This document shows, piece by piece, positions 11,747-24,762 of a stretch of 64,000 bases of DNA (the first letter of the stretch is position 1; each line of letters opens with the position of its first letter). The notes beneath the pieces are model-generated. The model did not search any database. It had not been told where the DNA came from and saw only the letters and a program-made list of their open reading frames with translations. The stretch spans positions 373,906,632-373,970,631 of the forward strand of contig NC_081407.1 in NCBI RefSeq assembly GCF_030272615.1. The letters run 5' to 3'. Position numbers and translations under genes: made by a program. This DNA comes from Cryptomeria japonica. Its lineage: Eukaryota; Streptophyta; Pinopsida; Cupressales; Cupressaceae.

Positions 11747-12068
11747 ATCTCCCCCTTTGTCATTGATGGCAACACCAATAAACCAACAATCAACAATAGC
11801 AATGAAAAAAATGATAACCTCACAACTACTCTCTCCAATAATCTCACAACTCTCTCATAATATCACAACAACTCTCTCCCCATTTGACAACAATGACAAA
11901 GGATACATAAAGATTAAAAAAAACATACTAACCACTCACACCACCTCTCCCCCTGAGAGTGGCAACAATATCAATCTAGGAAAAAAATATAAGCACTAAA
12001 TCCCCCCTTGGAAAGATGCACCACCAAAACTACATCTAGTTGGAAGGAGGGGCAATAAACCCTAACTT

Positions 12069-13254
12069 CTATCTGAGATGCTCAAAATTATCCTTCGTTA
12101 ATGTCTTCATAAAAATGTTTTCTATTTTCTCTAATGTAGAAATGTATTTCAATCTGGCATCTTTTTTAGCAGCCTTCTCTCTCAAGAAATGATAACGGAT
12201 TGAAATCTGTTTAGTCTTTGAATGCATAACTAGATTCTTTGAAATGTTTATAGAACTAATATAGTCACACATAATAGGAATAGCTTCATCATATACAAAT
12301 TTAATATCCTTAAGATTTTGCTTCATCCATAAAAATTGAGTACAACAAGATGTTGCATCAATATATTCAGATTCAACAATAGATAATGATACAAATTCTT
12401 TTTTCTTACTCATCCATGAAACCAATTTGTCTCCCAAAAAGAATGCTCCACCACTTTTACTCTTTTTGTCATCAATACTTCTGGCCCAATCAACATCTAT
12501 ATATGCCGTCAACATGAAATCTCCATCTCTCTTGTAGCATATGCCAAAATCTTGAGTCCCTTTCAAATATAAAGATCCTTTTCATTGCTTGATCATGAGT
12601 CTACTTTAGACTAGCTTGGAATCTTGCAACAGAACATACAACCTACATAATATTTGGTCTAGAAGTGGTAAGATACAATAGTCCTCCAATCACAGATCTG
12701 TAATTCTTTTGATCAATATTCAGAGATGCATCATCTTTGCCTAACTTGCATCCAACAACTAAAGGGACAGTAACAGGTTTACAAATCTCCATATCAAACT
12801 TCTTCAACATCTCTTTAACATACTTAGCTTGAGAAATAAAAATTCCATCATCCAACTAAGTAACTTTAAGCCCAAGGAAAAATGACATTTCTCCAAACAT
12901 AGACATCTCCAATTCTTTTTGCATTTCTTCTACAAACACTTTGCACAAACTATCACTTCCTCCAAAAATAATATCATCAACATAGACAACAACAATAAAA
13001 AATTTAATGCCTTCAACTTTAAAATAAAGACAGTTGTCTGCAATACCTTTCCTAAAATTAAGTTGTAACAAATATTTGTCCATTCTTGTATACCACACTC
13101 TAGGTACTTGTTTAAGTCCATACAATGCCTTATTTAATTTGCAAACCATGTCTGGATTATCTGACAGTCTGAATCCTTCAGGTTGTTCAATGTACACTTA
13201 TTCTTCCGATTCTCCATTAAGAAACAATGACTTCACATCATTTGATATACTCTA
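12069..13254 (-). pseudogene. Copia RT and RNase H remnant
   Basis: It starts mid-RT near the segment matching the usual catalytic VKSxFLNG stretch, then has YIEQPEGF, KLNKALYGLKQVPR and the active-site YVDD in VVYVDDIIFGGS. After a stop at 12856-12858 come the thumb (YVKEMLKKFDMEICKP) and GGLLYLTTSRP. After a frameshift between 12567 and 12642 comes RNase H (DVDWARSIDDKKSKSGG, VESEYIDATS, MHSKTKQISIRYHF). Two internal stops are in positions where Gln (CAG) is expected. It would have made cDNA, but it is non-functional. Confidence 0.88.
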
Positions 13255-14233
13255 AAGTTCTGGTAGGAATGAAATAAACTGGAAACCATTAACAAATGAA
13301 CACCAGATTTACGTGGAAAACCCAAACAGGGAAAAACAACAGTGAGAATCTAACTCACAATATGAATAACAATGTTCACAACATTTTAGGCTACCTGGTA
13401 AGGAGCACCAACACCTAAAGTAAATGTTGAGCTAAGGCGGGCAACCTTAGGCACTTAGATACAAAGAGAAATTGCTCAACTGAAGATCACTTCTTTAGAA
13501 CAAGATACAAATTGCTACCGAAGGACTCACTATCAGTCATCACCAAATGAAATAGGTGAATTGAAATTGAGAAAGATTCTCCTGAATATTAAATTGTCCT
13601 TGAACAAATAGATCAAGAGACCAACATCATGGCAAACATATATGATAATCTTCACTATCACAACACACCGTCTTACATAATATATCACCTTCAAAGTTCT
13701 TCTCAAATGGACTTTCACACAACTACAAACTCAAATATGCTTGTAAATCATTCGCATACACTTCTCACACAATCCACTTTTCATCACATCACAATTCATC
13801 CATTCACACACCTTAAATATGAGATACATTGAAAACCTAATTAAGGGTTGACCAAAATAAAATAAGCAATATTACACAAAATAAGACACTCAGACCTAAG
13901 ATACTCAAATCAGTCCACTCCAAGAGAAAGAGGGAACCAAAACATATTGCAATACATCCTTCCATGACTGATACAACAATCCACACAAGACAACACATTC
14001 TCCAAAGCCGCAAAGTGTAGAAATAACAACTAGTCGGCCACATAACCTCTTCCCTTAAAAATACTCTATGTAGATCTCCACTCACCATGGTGAGATCCAA
14101 AACATCTCAACAACTTCCAACACACATTTAGACCAAACATAATTTTCAACAACCAAAAGCATATCCGTACCAACGTCCATTTGAATAACCAAGTTTACAT
14201 CAATGACAACCATACAAGCTCAAGCTTCCAACA
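13255..14233 (-). repeat. 5' LTR of the deleted copia
   Basis: The minus strand begins TGTTGGAAGCTTGAG at 14233. Near its other end it carries the TTTACGTGGAAAACCC and AGGGAAAAAC segments seen in the other copia LTRs of this window. The inner boundary at about 13255 is set by where RT coding ends, so it is approximate. No primer-binding site was found, in line with the internal deletion. Confidence 0.65.
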
Positions 14234-17034
14234 ATATAAACCAAAACCATCTAAAAACCATGATTTAATTATGTATATAGAGTCTCTTAAATCCTTGGAA
14301 GAAAACATTGTCACCAAAAAACCAATACCTTGATCTATGAAGAAAACCTCATTTACTCTAACCTAATTATCACCTACTCATTTAAACAAAGCCTTTTTAA
14401 TAGAAGTAAAATTGTAAATCTTATAGATGATAACTTATTGATGAAGATCATGATCTGAGGTTGCAGTGCTTCTTTTGAAAAAGTCACTTTTATATTGTCT
14501 TTAGAAATACCCTTACCCATATTTAATATCTTTGAAGTCTCTATTTTGATGTGGTTATTTAGGGTTTTTTTTTGGGAACCCAGTGCCATTTTTGCTAAAC
14601 CCTTTGGTGTTTCCTTTGAAAGGTATTCTTGCTTGATCAATGCTTAACTCTAGATCTCTATTTTTAATTGAAGCCCAAATGCCTTTTGTATCTCACAGAC
14701 TACATTTTTAAAATGTAACACATCACATACCCCTTCTTGATAGGGCTTGTGAGAAAACATTCTGTATGGAGGGAATTGTTTCTCTATTTTCCCATCAAAT
14801 CACCTTCACTTATCATGTTGGAGCCTATTGATTTTAAAACTATGTTTGAAGCCCCTATTTCTAGATGTAACTTCAAAAGCTTGTGAGTTTGAATAGTCTT
14901 CCAAAAGTATTGTTGAGAGATAAGACTAGATTTCTCTTTTTCCAAGAAAGAGTCTATTAAAGTCAGGATGTGGGCCATTAGTGTTTTTCCTAGGCCCATG
15001 TGAATGATCTTCTTCCGAATAGGTGGTAGCTTTTGGCTAGCTAATTTAGAGTGTTTGACGCTTCTTTGGTACACTCGATGGACAAGGGAAAGTTGGTTGA
15101 TAGCGAGGATGTTGACGCAATCTCTAATGTTGCCAAATTCCACTGGGCAATGGTAGCCTTTCTTGAATAGAATGTAGCCATTCTCAAACCAACAATTCAA
15201 TTTTGTTTTGGTTAAGGTCCTCTACAATGACATCAAAATGTTTATAAACAAAAAATCAATTTTGAAACAATTTGACATGTAAATGACAGGTAAATGCATG
15301 AAATATGTCATCTTTTGGTTTTTGTGGAGGTGTTAATTTTATTACTCCAAATAAAATAGAACCCTCGCCACTTGTCTCCAACTATATGAAATTGTTACAT
15401 TCAAATGATAGTGGAAGAGTGCCATACTTAAGCAACTCTATTATTATCCATATTTTTGAAACCCTTGTATACTACTAATATTGTTGCAATTGTCAAATTC
15501 CCTTCTATTATAAGATATCTCTCGGCATAATTTACCTATATTTTTTAAATATAGATATACTAGTTTATAAAGAAATCAAATTCAATTCCTTCTTTTAAAA
15601 ACCAAATCAAACCTAATTTTAGTTTTCTATAGTGGGTCCAGTTTTTGTTTTGCTTACACATTGTGCTGACCTCCTATACCTATCTACACCATGCCATTGT
15701 AGAATGTCCCTTAGGGTAATAAATAATTTTTTTAAATGAAAATATGCCCATGTTTTCTACTTTGTACGGTGTGGAAAATATAAAGCAAATCAAGTATAAT
15801 ATGAAAATAAATCTTCTAAATGGAAACATGTCCATGTTATCTCTTTGTTTACTATTGACATTTTGATTTTCTTTCATTGATGTGTTGAACTTCTATAAAG
15901 CTACCATTGTAGATTATCTCTATCGACTTAATAAATATATTTTGTTAATGCTATCATTAATATTCTATGTGGTTGGATTACTATTAATTGATAAGAAAAA
16001 AAATTAATTTCTAAATAAAATATAATTAAAACTTTTTGAAAATTACACTTTTACAAATATGGACACCTCCATTAATGTGCCATGTATTTCCTTTTTCCCT
16101 TTGTAGTTTACCTATATATGACTCTTAATTAAAAAAAATCATGGTTAATGACTAATCTATTTTGTGTAGACATTCTTGAAAAATATACATATTACTCCTA
16201 TATTAACTTCTAGTTGTAAACTAGAGTTAACCAAATTGGGATCTTATGCAACCAATGGGTAGAGGAAAAATTGTAAAAGAGGCAACTATTTATGGGCTAA
16301 ATGTCTAAATTGTGATGAGATAAATTAATAATAAGATGTAGTTCATCAATAAATATTTGAGTAAGATAATTTAGTATATTAAATTTTAAGTATAAGAAGA
16401 AGAATATTAAAGTCAAAGTTAGATATTTAGATATAAATATATTGAAGATTTGCATAGAGCATTCAATTAAATTTTTAATTTTTAAATTTTTTAGATTTTT
16501 ATTGTTGATGAATATTATAGAAGACACATGAATTTGAAAAAATATTTTCTATTAAATTAATTTTTCATTAAATTTGCATTATCATGATTTACACTCATTC
16601 AAATATTTAATAAAAAAATGATATTTTATATTATTTCACTATTATTTATTATATTTTAAAAAATAAAAATATCTAAATTATAATTAATCTTCAAAATGAA
16701 GAATCTTGAAAGAATATTAAATTATATAAATTAGTCAAATTACTCCTCATATAATTAAATAGAAAACATGTTTAAAATACAACATATATAAAAAAATTAC
16801 AATTATAGTCTTATTTTATTTTATTTATTAAAAATAAAATATATGTATATTTTAAAAATAAATTAACTATTACACAAATTCATAACCTAAATTTAACAAT
16901 CAATTTAATTACCAAATTTTTTATTATTATTATTCAAAACTATCATTTAAATGTTAAAGATTTTTGCAAAAAAAAAAAAAGATTTATCTTAATAATTTTT
17001 CCATGATCTCCCCTTTCATGTGATGCAATCTTCT
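14234..17034. other. AT-rich relic DNA, no supported gene
   Basis: There is a 138-codon minus-strand frame at 14784-15200 with a chance-looking MGLGKT segment, and no further helicase or NTPase motifs around it; I do not recognise it. The remainder is strongly AT-rich with short homopolymer runs (for example poly-A at about 16967-16980). No LTR, TIR or RNA gene was identified. Confidence 0.4.
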
Positions 17035-17200
17035 ATATGTGTGTGTATCTCCTTTGGGGCAAGCTGAGGCGAGACTAGTCCTTGAGGATGACGACCATTG
17101 GTCCACATGTCATCGCCATTGAGTAATTTGAGGTGGGAGTTGGACTCAAGACATCACAAATCTAGACTGGATGCTTTTGTCTAATTGAGCCACCCCCCAT
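17035..17200 (-). repeat. tRNA-derived SINE-like sequence 1
   Basis: The minus strand begins GGGGGGTGGCTCAATTAGAC, which resembles a tRNA box A. About 45 bases on, GAGTCCAACTCC resembles box B. This spacing and order match the Pol III promoter of plant SINE heads. The body after it has no tRNA similarity. The 3' end and target duplication are not defined. Confidence 0.45.
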
Positions 17201-17399
17201 GCTATTTATTTATATTTTTTATATTAATTATAATTAGAAACTTTTGATAGTTAAATTTATATTATATGAAAAACGAAAGAAAATAAATGTTAATTTTGTA
17301 AAATGTATAATTTTTTAAGGATTTTTTTGTAGAGTGCAAATAAGATTTAAAAAAAATCAAATGTTAAATATTTTGCACATTTCTTCTAAATATACACCC

Positions 17400-17635
17400 A
17401 GTGAGGGCCTTCACAAAGTATTTTTTTCCACCCAATACGAGCGCACAAGCCAATAGGCTGAACGTCTTCGACTAAGAGCCAAGGACTGAGGGGTATCCAT
17501 TCCACCAAATTTGCCCAGGGCACGATCCCGACCTCATCCCTTATGATGTCGGAGCCTTGCACTCAGCAAGACTTGATCCCTAGTGGGCTCATTTGGAGCC
17601 ATTCAACTTCACCAGTAGACCAAGGGCCCATTGAC
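17400..17635 (-). repeat. tRNA-derived SINE-like sequence 2
   Basis: The minus strand has GGGCCCTTGGTCTACTGGTG (box A-like) and, about 40 bases later, AGGGATCAAGTCTTG (box B-like), then a GC-richer body of about 160 bp. It differs in sequence from the one at 17035-17200, so it would be another family. Call based on promoter-like boxes only. Confidence 0.4.
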
Positions 17636-17810
17636 GACTTTCATCATTTGATTACAAACAAATTAGTAATTCAACAAATGCATAAATTAATTCAACTTAA
17701 AAATAATTAACAATAATCTTTAAGATATTTACTCATACAATATGCAAGAAATATATCTAAGAGATCATAAATAACCATCCTCTAATATGTTAAAAAGAAC
17801 ATTACGTACA

Positions 17811-18110
17811 TTATTCATTTGATTTCTCTCCACTTACACATACATACATACAATTTTTGATGTTCTGTATTAAAAGTCATTATAAACTATTTTTTAAAAC
17901 ATTAATAGATTTTGAAGACTTGGTTTGGAAATGCTAAGTTTTATTCATTATTCATTTGATTTCTCTCATTCACACATACACAAATATAATTTTTGATGTT
18001 ATGTATTGAAAGTCATTATAAATTACTTTTATATTGAAAGCCATTATAAACTATTTTTTAAAACATTAATAGATTACGAAGACTTGGTTTGAAAATGCTA
18101 AGTTTTATTT
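17811..18110. repeat. Direct tandem duplication, about 137-bp offset
   Basis: Two imperfect copies start TTATTCATTTGATTTCTCTC at 17811 and 17948, and share the AAGACTTGGTTTG and AATGCTAAGTTTTATT segments. The second copy has a further internal repeat of TCATTATAAA. Confidence 0.75.
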
Positions 18111-19959
18111 GCATATAAAATATATTTATAAATTAGACTACTTTAAGAACAAATGAAAGATGGAATAAAATTTGTTTATTATATGTTATGAATACAACAA
18201 CAAAAATTAGATAATGGACAAGGTTTACAATCATACAAGTGAAGTCATTTTGGAAATATCATCAACAAGGATACGTGAGTCCATGAGAAGGAAATGAAAC
18301 ATTGAATGATAGTCCAAAGTCTATGATAACCATATAATTCTTTCTAATTTGATAGCTAAAATCAAATTTCATGGCTAAATTAAAGAAGGGTAGGTGAGAC
18401 ACAACATTGCTTAATAATTTCTAATTATTTTTTTCTTATACCAATAGATGTTATATTTTTTTTACTATGACATAAATTAATGTTTAGGCAACATCTCCAC
18501 ATATGACAGGTCTTATTTCAGTCATGTGGTCTTTTAGGTCCACCTTTAGCATATAGGTAAAATCATATTAAAAATATTGGAACGACATAATCTTAGATAA
18601 TATCATATTATATGATGTTTGGATGAATATTTTTTTATCTTTTACTTTCTAGTATAAGTGGGTAGGAAATGTAGTAGAAATTATCTAAGTACATTATTGT
18701 CATAATAGATCTAATATTAAAATTCCCTTACTTTTTCAAAAGATTAATTTCATTGTAAAACAAACATTTAATTGAAAAAACTATAAGAAAGAGTGTTTGT
18801 ACTCCACTTAAGGATAGTGAAAGTAAAATGAAGATCTTAATAATATACCAATATTTTAATTCATGCATTTCTTTTAAATTTAAATAAATAAAAAAAAGTG
18901 TAAAAATGAATATCAATATTGATGAGAAGGTCTAATTATTAACAATTTATTTTTGAACTATACAATTTTAAACCTTTGCACACATCTTGTATCCCTTATA
19001 ATTGTAGCCCTTCCAAAATATGGGCAAGGGCTTCACAATATTACAATACTCTTTTTTATTTTCAAACTCCATTTCCTATGCTAATACAATCTCAAAAAAA
19101 TGATATTTATTAGAAAACAAAATCTAAAATACATTCTATATCTTATTTACTACTATAAATCATATTATTAAATAAAAAAGTGTATATAATAATTAGAGGC
19201 AAAAACAAAGTCTTACTAAATGTTCAATTTCTAAACTTACGTCCTTATCAAAGTTCATAGAAGTCCCCATGTAAAACGACTTTCCACTGACAATTGGTAC
19301 ATAATAATAAAAAAGAATAAGCTAGCAAAACTAGTACACATTACACATATTTGACAACAAAAGCTTAGAAGGTTATGTATGTGGCCTCCACTTGAAAGAT
19401 GAAGTGGAAAGTGATACTATGAATTTTTTCCTTCTCATATTTTGTGTGGATGTGAGTATATATTTTAGTTTTATGGTATTTTAAAACATTTTTTCACAAA
19501 TATCATATATGATAGTTGTAATTCAAATATTAATTGATATATCAAACATCAACCACCAACAAAATGGTATTTATAGACATATTTGCAAAGTTTTAAATCA
19601 ATCACAAATTGCATCAAATTGTTTTACATTGGTCTCAATTTGTGCCACACATAAACTCAACTTGCATCAAAATTCAACATAAATCAACAATCAATAATTG
19701 ACATTCATTGTCATCACTTATCTCTTTCTCCTTCTTGTTAAATCAACCAAAGAGTCTAACTTGAGATTAAATTATTTAAAAATCAAATTAAATCTATTTA
19801 TCATTCCAAGTGGGTATTTTCATGAATTTCATTCATGAAAAATCTGAAAGAATTTACTTAACTAAATCAAAGAACAAATTTTAGTAAAGACAAAGGTTAT
19901 AACTTTTAAAAAGATGAGATAAGGATTATGAGTTCAATCGATTTTGACACAATAGATAT
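18111..19959. other. AT-rich DNA, nothing recognised
   Basis: There is no coding similarity, LTR edge or RNA gene. The longest frames are low-complexity Phe/Ile/Leu strings produced by AT-rich sequence. Confidence 0.35.
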
Positions 19960-20600
19960 CACATTCTTAACTCTTAAACGAGCAGTTGCATGTTATTTGC
20001 GTGCAACGGGAAGCTGATAGGCGACATAGTGGGCATCCTGCATAGTGCCGTATTGTTTAACGCAAACCAAGAAAAACACTATGTCCAGAAAGATTTATGG
20101 CCAAGTGAAACGAATTAATTTCGTTCAGTGTACTCATTCCACCTCACACTACATACCCACCGCCACAAAACAATTATTTAATGAGATGCGTACAACGGAC
20201 GACATCATTGGCAGCTAACACAAAAATGCCACACACCGTTCGTCGGGAAAAAAGACCAGTCATCGGAAATCGTCCATGGCCAGATTATCTTGCACTTCTG
20301 TGGGCAAAATCCCCCACTAAAGCCTATAGGCTTAATTAAAAAAAAAGAAGTTGTACAATCTCTATCAACATTAAAAAACCTAAAAATTAATTATCCTCGT
20401 TAGAAAATCCGCTTATGAATTTTCTCATGCAATTCCACATGCAAACACGCTTGCGTGCAGACATTTTTCTCGACCGACCAAGTTTTCAATTGGATGGCCG
20501 TATTTGCATGTTAGCACTAAAATACACTCAACTTTCATTCTACACGAAAGCTGATATTTTGGAGAGAGAGAAGAGTTCAATTTTCTAAGCGATAATAGAA
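19960..20600. other. CpG-retaining patch in AT-rich surroundings
   Basis: This 0.6 kb segment keeps many CG dinucleotides (for example AACGAGC, GCGTGCAACGG, GTACAACGGACGAC, CCGTTCGTCGGG), unlike its flanks. No ORF of interest is present. It could be a degraded promoter or 5' gene end, or low-copy DNA not subject to heavy methylation decay. Confidence 0.4.
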
Positions 20601-20639
20601 AAAAAAAGAGTGCCGTTTACGGCACGAGATTTTAAACAA

Positions 20640-20860
20640 ATTACAAAACTGGAATGGAAGAAAAAAACTCCATTAATGTCGAATGAGAAAAGAGTCTCAC
20701 CCAGTTTTGTTGTGTTTAGGGGGACCCAAGAATTGCACACCACAAATGGTGTTCTCATTCACCATCTCCACAGCCTGTTTCACATAATAATAATCATTGT
20801 CCATTTCAAAAGAGCTTATCTTCCTTGAGGTCCATTTCAAAATAGCTTTCAAGTTTCTTC
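20640..20860 (-). pseudogene. Copia gag fragment, second copy
   Basis: It is similar to the start of the gag-like frame at 24763-25347: both share CACCACAAATGGTGTTCTC and the nearby CTTGAGGTCCA segment. Translated on the minus strand it keeps NENTICGV and LGPPK. It is short and broken, a relic of the same family in the same orientation. Confidence 0.6.
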
Positions 20861-20951
20861 ATGTGAACATATAAAAAAAAAATCAATTATTAAGTATGAT
20901 GTAGATGTTGGCTGATCAAGAAGAAGTCTCAAAAGTACATAAACCTAGAAC

Positions 20952-21274
20952 CACAATCTCCCTCAATCATCAAGCTAAGAATAAGAAAACGACATGCTAT
21001 CATCTCAATCATTAGGAGATTCAAGATCATGTAAACACAAGCCAACAAGGATTTGGGAGAAACATTCAAATCTAAATATCATGTACTTACCAGTTAGAGG
21101 GGTGTTTCCAAGGGCCACAATCTTCGTCATTCATCAAGCTAGGAACAAGAAAACAACATGCTATCATCTCAACTATTAGGAGGCTCAAAACCATTGAAAC
21201 ACAAGCCAACAAGGATTCGGGACAAACATTCAAATCTAAATATCATGTACTTACCGGTTAGAGGGATGTTTGAG
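20952..21274. repeat. Direct tandem duplication, 164-bp unit
   Basis: Two units share the GACATGCTATCATCTCAA/AACATGCTATCATCTCAA start and the AAATATCATGTACTTACC end, at a constant 164-bp offset. The two short frames that cross them (20994 and 21158) are in register, so the divergence is mostly substitutions; I do not regard them as genes. Confidence 0.85.
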
Positions 21275-23529
21275 AGATTTCAAACACACATAAGCTCTTT
21301 ATTGGCTAACCAATTAGTCCCTAAAGACCTCGTTGGCTACACAAACCAAAAATCTCATTTCAACATGCAAATATGTGTCTAAACATGTGATGAAATAACA
21401 AAACAACAAGGGGAATGACAGCACACAAATATAATGTTTCTACCTTCATTTATAATATTCATTTTAAATAAGTATTGTACATAAAATCACACTTATACTA
21501 ATTACATAAGCATGTTCTATAAGAAATATAAACTATAATTTCTAATCATCTATTAAGACTTAATTACTGCTATTGGCACAGTGTGATGGCTAAGCTATGG
21601 TGTTGTTGTTCTTGCCATCAAGTTTCAAACCTCACTAGGGTGTTATTGTTCAATATTTAGATTGGAAATGAGGTCCCCTATTTGTGACCTCACTAATTTA
21701 TAGCTTCGGATCAAAAGCATTTACCCCTTTTAAAAAATTGTAGCAAGACTCAATTGAACAAGAGATTTATACTACAAAAAGCCAAGTTCATTCAACTTTT
21801 ATGTTGAATCATACCAACATCAATCATTGAGTTCATTCCACATAGCTAGGTGGATTATAATCCAATACATGAATGTTCCTTATCATAATTAAAATGTTAC
21901 ATATATAATAACTCAAGCTTCTTGTTGGTTATCTGAGTTATAAATCACAAATCTCTAAGGTTGAATAGTCTCAACTACTAGAGGTGTCAAACTTGGAAAA
22001 AATATCACAAACCTATATAAATCTAGAAAACTAAGGACTAGTTATTGAGTTGGCTAAGACCTCCACTTCTAGTTCTATAAAACTAAGGGGGGAATCCCTA
22101 ATGTGTTGAATTAAATAAATTTAAGATGAAAGAATAATCTCTAACAAGGGGCCTGTTGATTTTATTAACCTCAAACTAGGACGACTTTCTAAATTAATCT
22201 TATTCTAACAAGGGTTTTGAAATAAAATACAAAAGATAAATTAGGATATGAAAGGAGTAATTAATAATAAATTTCCATCAATTCCATTCATATCGACTAG
22301 AGAGAAAAATGATGAAAGCAAATACTATTATTTACATTTAGATCAATTTCACATTTAATCACAAATTCCAATAATGCTAGATTCTAAGGGCATTTTCATA
22401 TTTACAAGGCCTTCATTTGCAATCCCAATGACCATTTACTTGCCATTTACATGCACAAAATATATTTGGAAATAAAATCTATCACAATTTACCTCTCTGG
22501 GATTAATGAATAGAAATAAATGAGGAAAAATACTCTTTACGTGCATGGAGCTTTCAACAAATTGTAGAATCCATAAACTTGGATCTTCATTAAAATATTC
22601 ACAAAAGAGAGAAGCTTTACTTCATTGATACCACAATTCTACAAGTTTGTAAAATAGTGTTCAACTAATTAGAATGCTCGAAAAACATGAAATTAAAATA
22701 CTAACTATAGACCTAAGCCTTACTTCAATTTCCATTTTGAAGTAAAATATCCAATGCACATTAAACCCCTAGACATAGGTTATCACAATGACTTTTATCT
22801 ATACAATATACAAGATGCACAAGTTTGATTGATTTTATTAATTAAAAATTAGAACACAATGAATTTTTTATTTTTAATTAATTAATAATCATGGTTAAAG
22901 GTACATCTGGTATGCTGCATAGCCTTTGTCATTACTATGTATCTATATGCTTTAGTTTAATATATAACATCACACTTTTATATAATAAAAAGGGCTTACC
23001 CTAAGTAAAGTGTTTAAAGTGTAATAACTTCACTATTGTTGTTATTTGCATGTACAAGGAAGAGCAGCACAATTAAAAATGTATATAAATCTAAGCTTGT
23101 TTTAAGTGTGTAAAAAGATGATGGAAAAGGGAACAAATAACATATGTTACAAGCGCTTGTATCCAACTGGGCATACATTATAGAGTCTACACTAAACATG
23201 CAACAACAACAGATAAATGGGACCTTATCAAGATATACTTGAAATACTATTATATATTCAATTGCACACTTAAAATAGGTTTTACATATGTAAATGAAAA
23301 AACAACAAAAGATGCACAACTTTATAAGAGTCTAGTTCATGGTCCATGCAAATAAACTATATATTTCTTCATTGAACTTGAGAAAATAAATTACAAAAAA
23401 ATTAAAATAATTTTATGGCCTTTTAGTTGACCAACTAATCAATAATTTATCAAAATAATACACAAAAAAGATCTTGGAGACAAACCAAGAAATGTATAAT
23501 ATGTACTCTTTCTTTAATATTACAGAGAG
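21275..23529. other. AT-rich DNA, nothing recognised
   Basis: The frames here are short and lack domain-like composition. No repeat boundary or RNA gene could be placed. Confidence 0.35.
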
Positions 23530-24068
23530 TCTATTAAACACATTTGGGATAAACCCATATTAAAATAATCTTAAAATAGAATATCCGTGTTGAAATTAGA
23601 AAACAAAACCCTAAGGATTTCATTCTACAACCATTCCCTTTCTCTACTTTTTCATCCTTTTTGAATGAGAAATTTTGGGTCCCTAATACCCTCAAACAGA
23701 TGCTAGAACTATAATGAATTATGTTAGCCACCATCAATAGTTTGCAAAGAATGCTCATATTGATGTAACACCATTGTAGAAGTTGATCATACAACCACGA
23801 AAGCCAAGAATCATCTACATGCAAAAATATTAGAGATAAAATTACAACATGAATGAATGATTTTATAAAAAGTAGGAGATGCCTTAATCCTAAAATTAGG
23901 AAAACTATAGAAAAATAAAGAGGGCCTAAATAAATTTCAACTACAACTAAACTAAAGCTAGAAAAGAATAATTCTAGATGAAAAAAGAACCTAAGTTTAG
24001 CTTAAGTGAAAAAGATTAAAGGACCTAATTAATAAATAATTAGATAATGTGTCTTAATTACTCCAACA
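23530..24068 (-). repeat. Copia-type 3' LTR (far end approximate)
   Basis: The minus strand begins TGTTGGAGTAATTAAGACAC at 24068, immediately downstream of the purine tract TTAATATTAAGGGGGG (24069-24084). That pairing marks a 3' LTR start. The opposite end is not defined from sequence alone; 23530 is a guess. Confidence 0.55.
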
Positions 24069-24762
24069 CCCCCCTTAATATTAACTTAGGGATAAGCTAA
24101 AGAGATAAAGATGAATGCAAAATGCACGCATGAATGAATCCCAACAACAAAGGCTTGATCAAGTACTCATGTTCAAATCAATGCAACTCTCACAAATGGA
24201 GAAAAGGAGAAAAACCTAATGGGATAAAACTTCTCTCCAAAAGAGAGAAATTACAATGAATGTACTAGTATTAGAAGGAAAGAACGAGGATTCAATGTGA
24301 CCCCCCAAGGATTGCTTATGTCACAATTGACAATGAATGTCCCCCCATACGAGAGAAAAAAAAGATGATTTATCCCCCACATAATGCCGAAGGTGAATGC
24401 TCAAATGCTAAAGATGATCCAAGAGTGACAAACAACATTCCTCCCCTTGGGAAGAAATAGATCCAATGGTCAAGGTAGAAACAACTCCATGAAAGGATAT
24501 GGATGGAATAGTCTCATTATGTGTGCTATTAAAGATTGCTCGACAATCCACCTGTTTAAATCATATGATATGCTAGATCAAGTGAAGCAAGATCAAATAA
24601 CAATGAAGATAACCAAAGAACAATCTCTGAAGGCACTAAAGATGGGATGATAGGAATGCTCAAACTGTCATCAAGGAGGAATGAAATATCCTCAATGATG
24701 TTTCCATTGTTTGGAGTTTGTGATGTATCAAGTAATACTGCAATATCTGGCTAGTACTCATC

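Larger units (their letters stand above)
11503..14233 (-). mobile_element. Internally deleted Ty1/copia element, cut by the Tat insertion
   Basis: Minus-strand order: an LTR (13255-14233), a 5'-truncated RT/RNase H, a polypurine tract and an LTR start (11746 leftwards). The two LTR starts share a block around the CATCAATGACAACCATACAA motif, so they are a pair. The left LTR ends at 11503, exactly where the Tat LTR stops, which shows the Tat element inserted into it. Gag, protease and integrase are missing, and RT joins the LTR directly at about 13254. Confidence 0.8.

Noticed and set aside
14784-15200. 138-residue minus frame with MGLGKT, reminiscent of a helicase Walker A
   Set aside because: No Walker B or other helicase motifs in any frame nearby and the composition fits AT-rich relic DNA. 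Considered chance.
17035-17635. Functional tRNA genes
   Set aside because: Box A/B-like elements are present but no cloverleaf with anticodon and acceptor stem can be formed. SINE-like is a better reading.
23014-23824. Two minus-strand frames of about 100 residues with hydrophobic stretches
   Set aside because: Low-complexity Phe/Ile/Cys composition from AT-rich DNA, partly within a putative copia LTR; no homology signal I can recognise.
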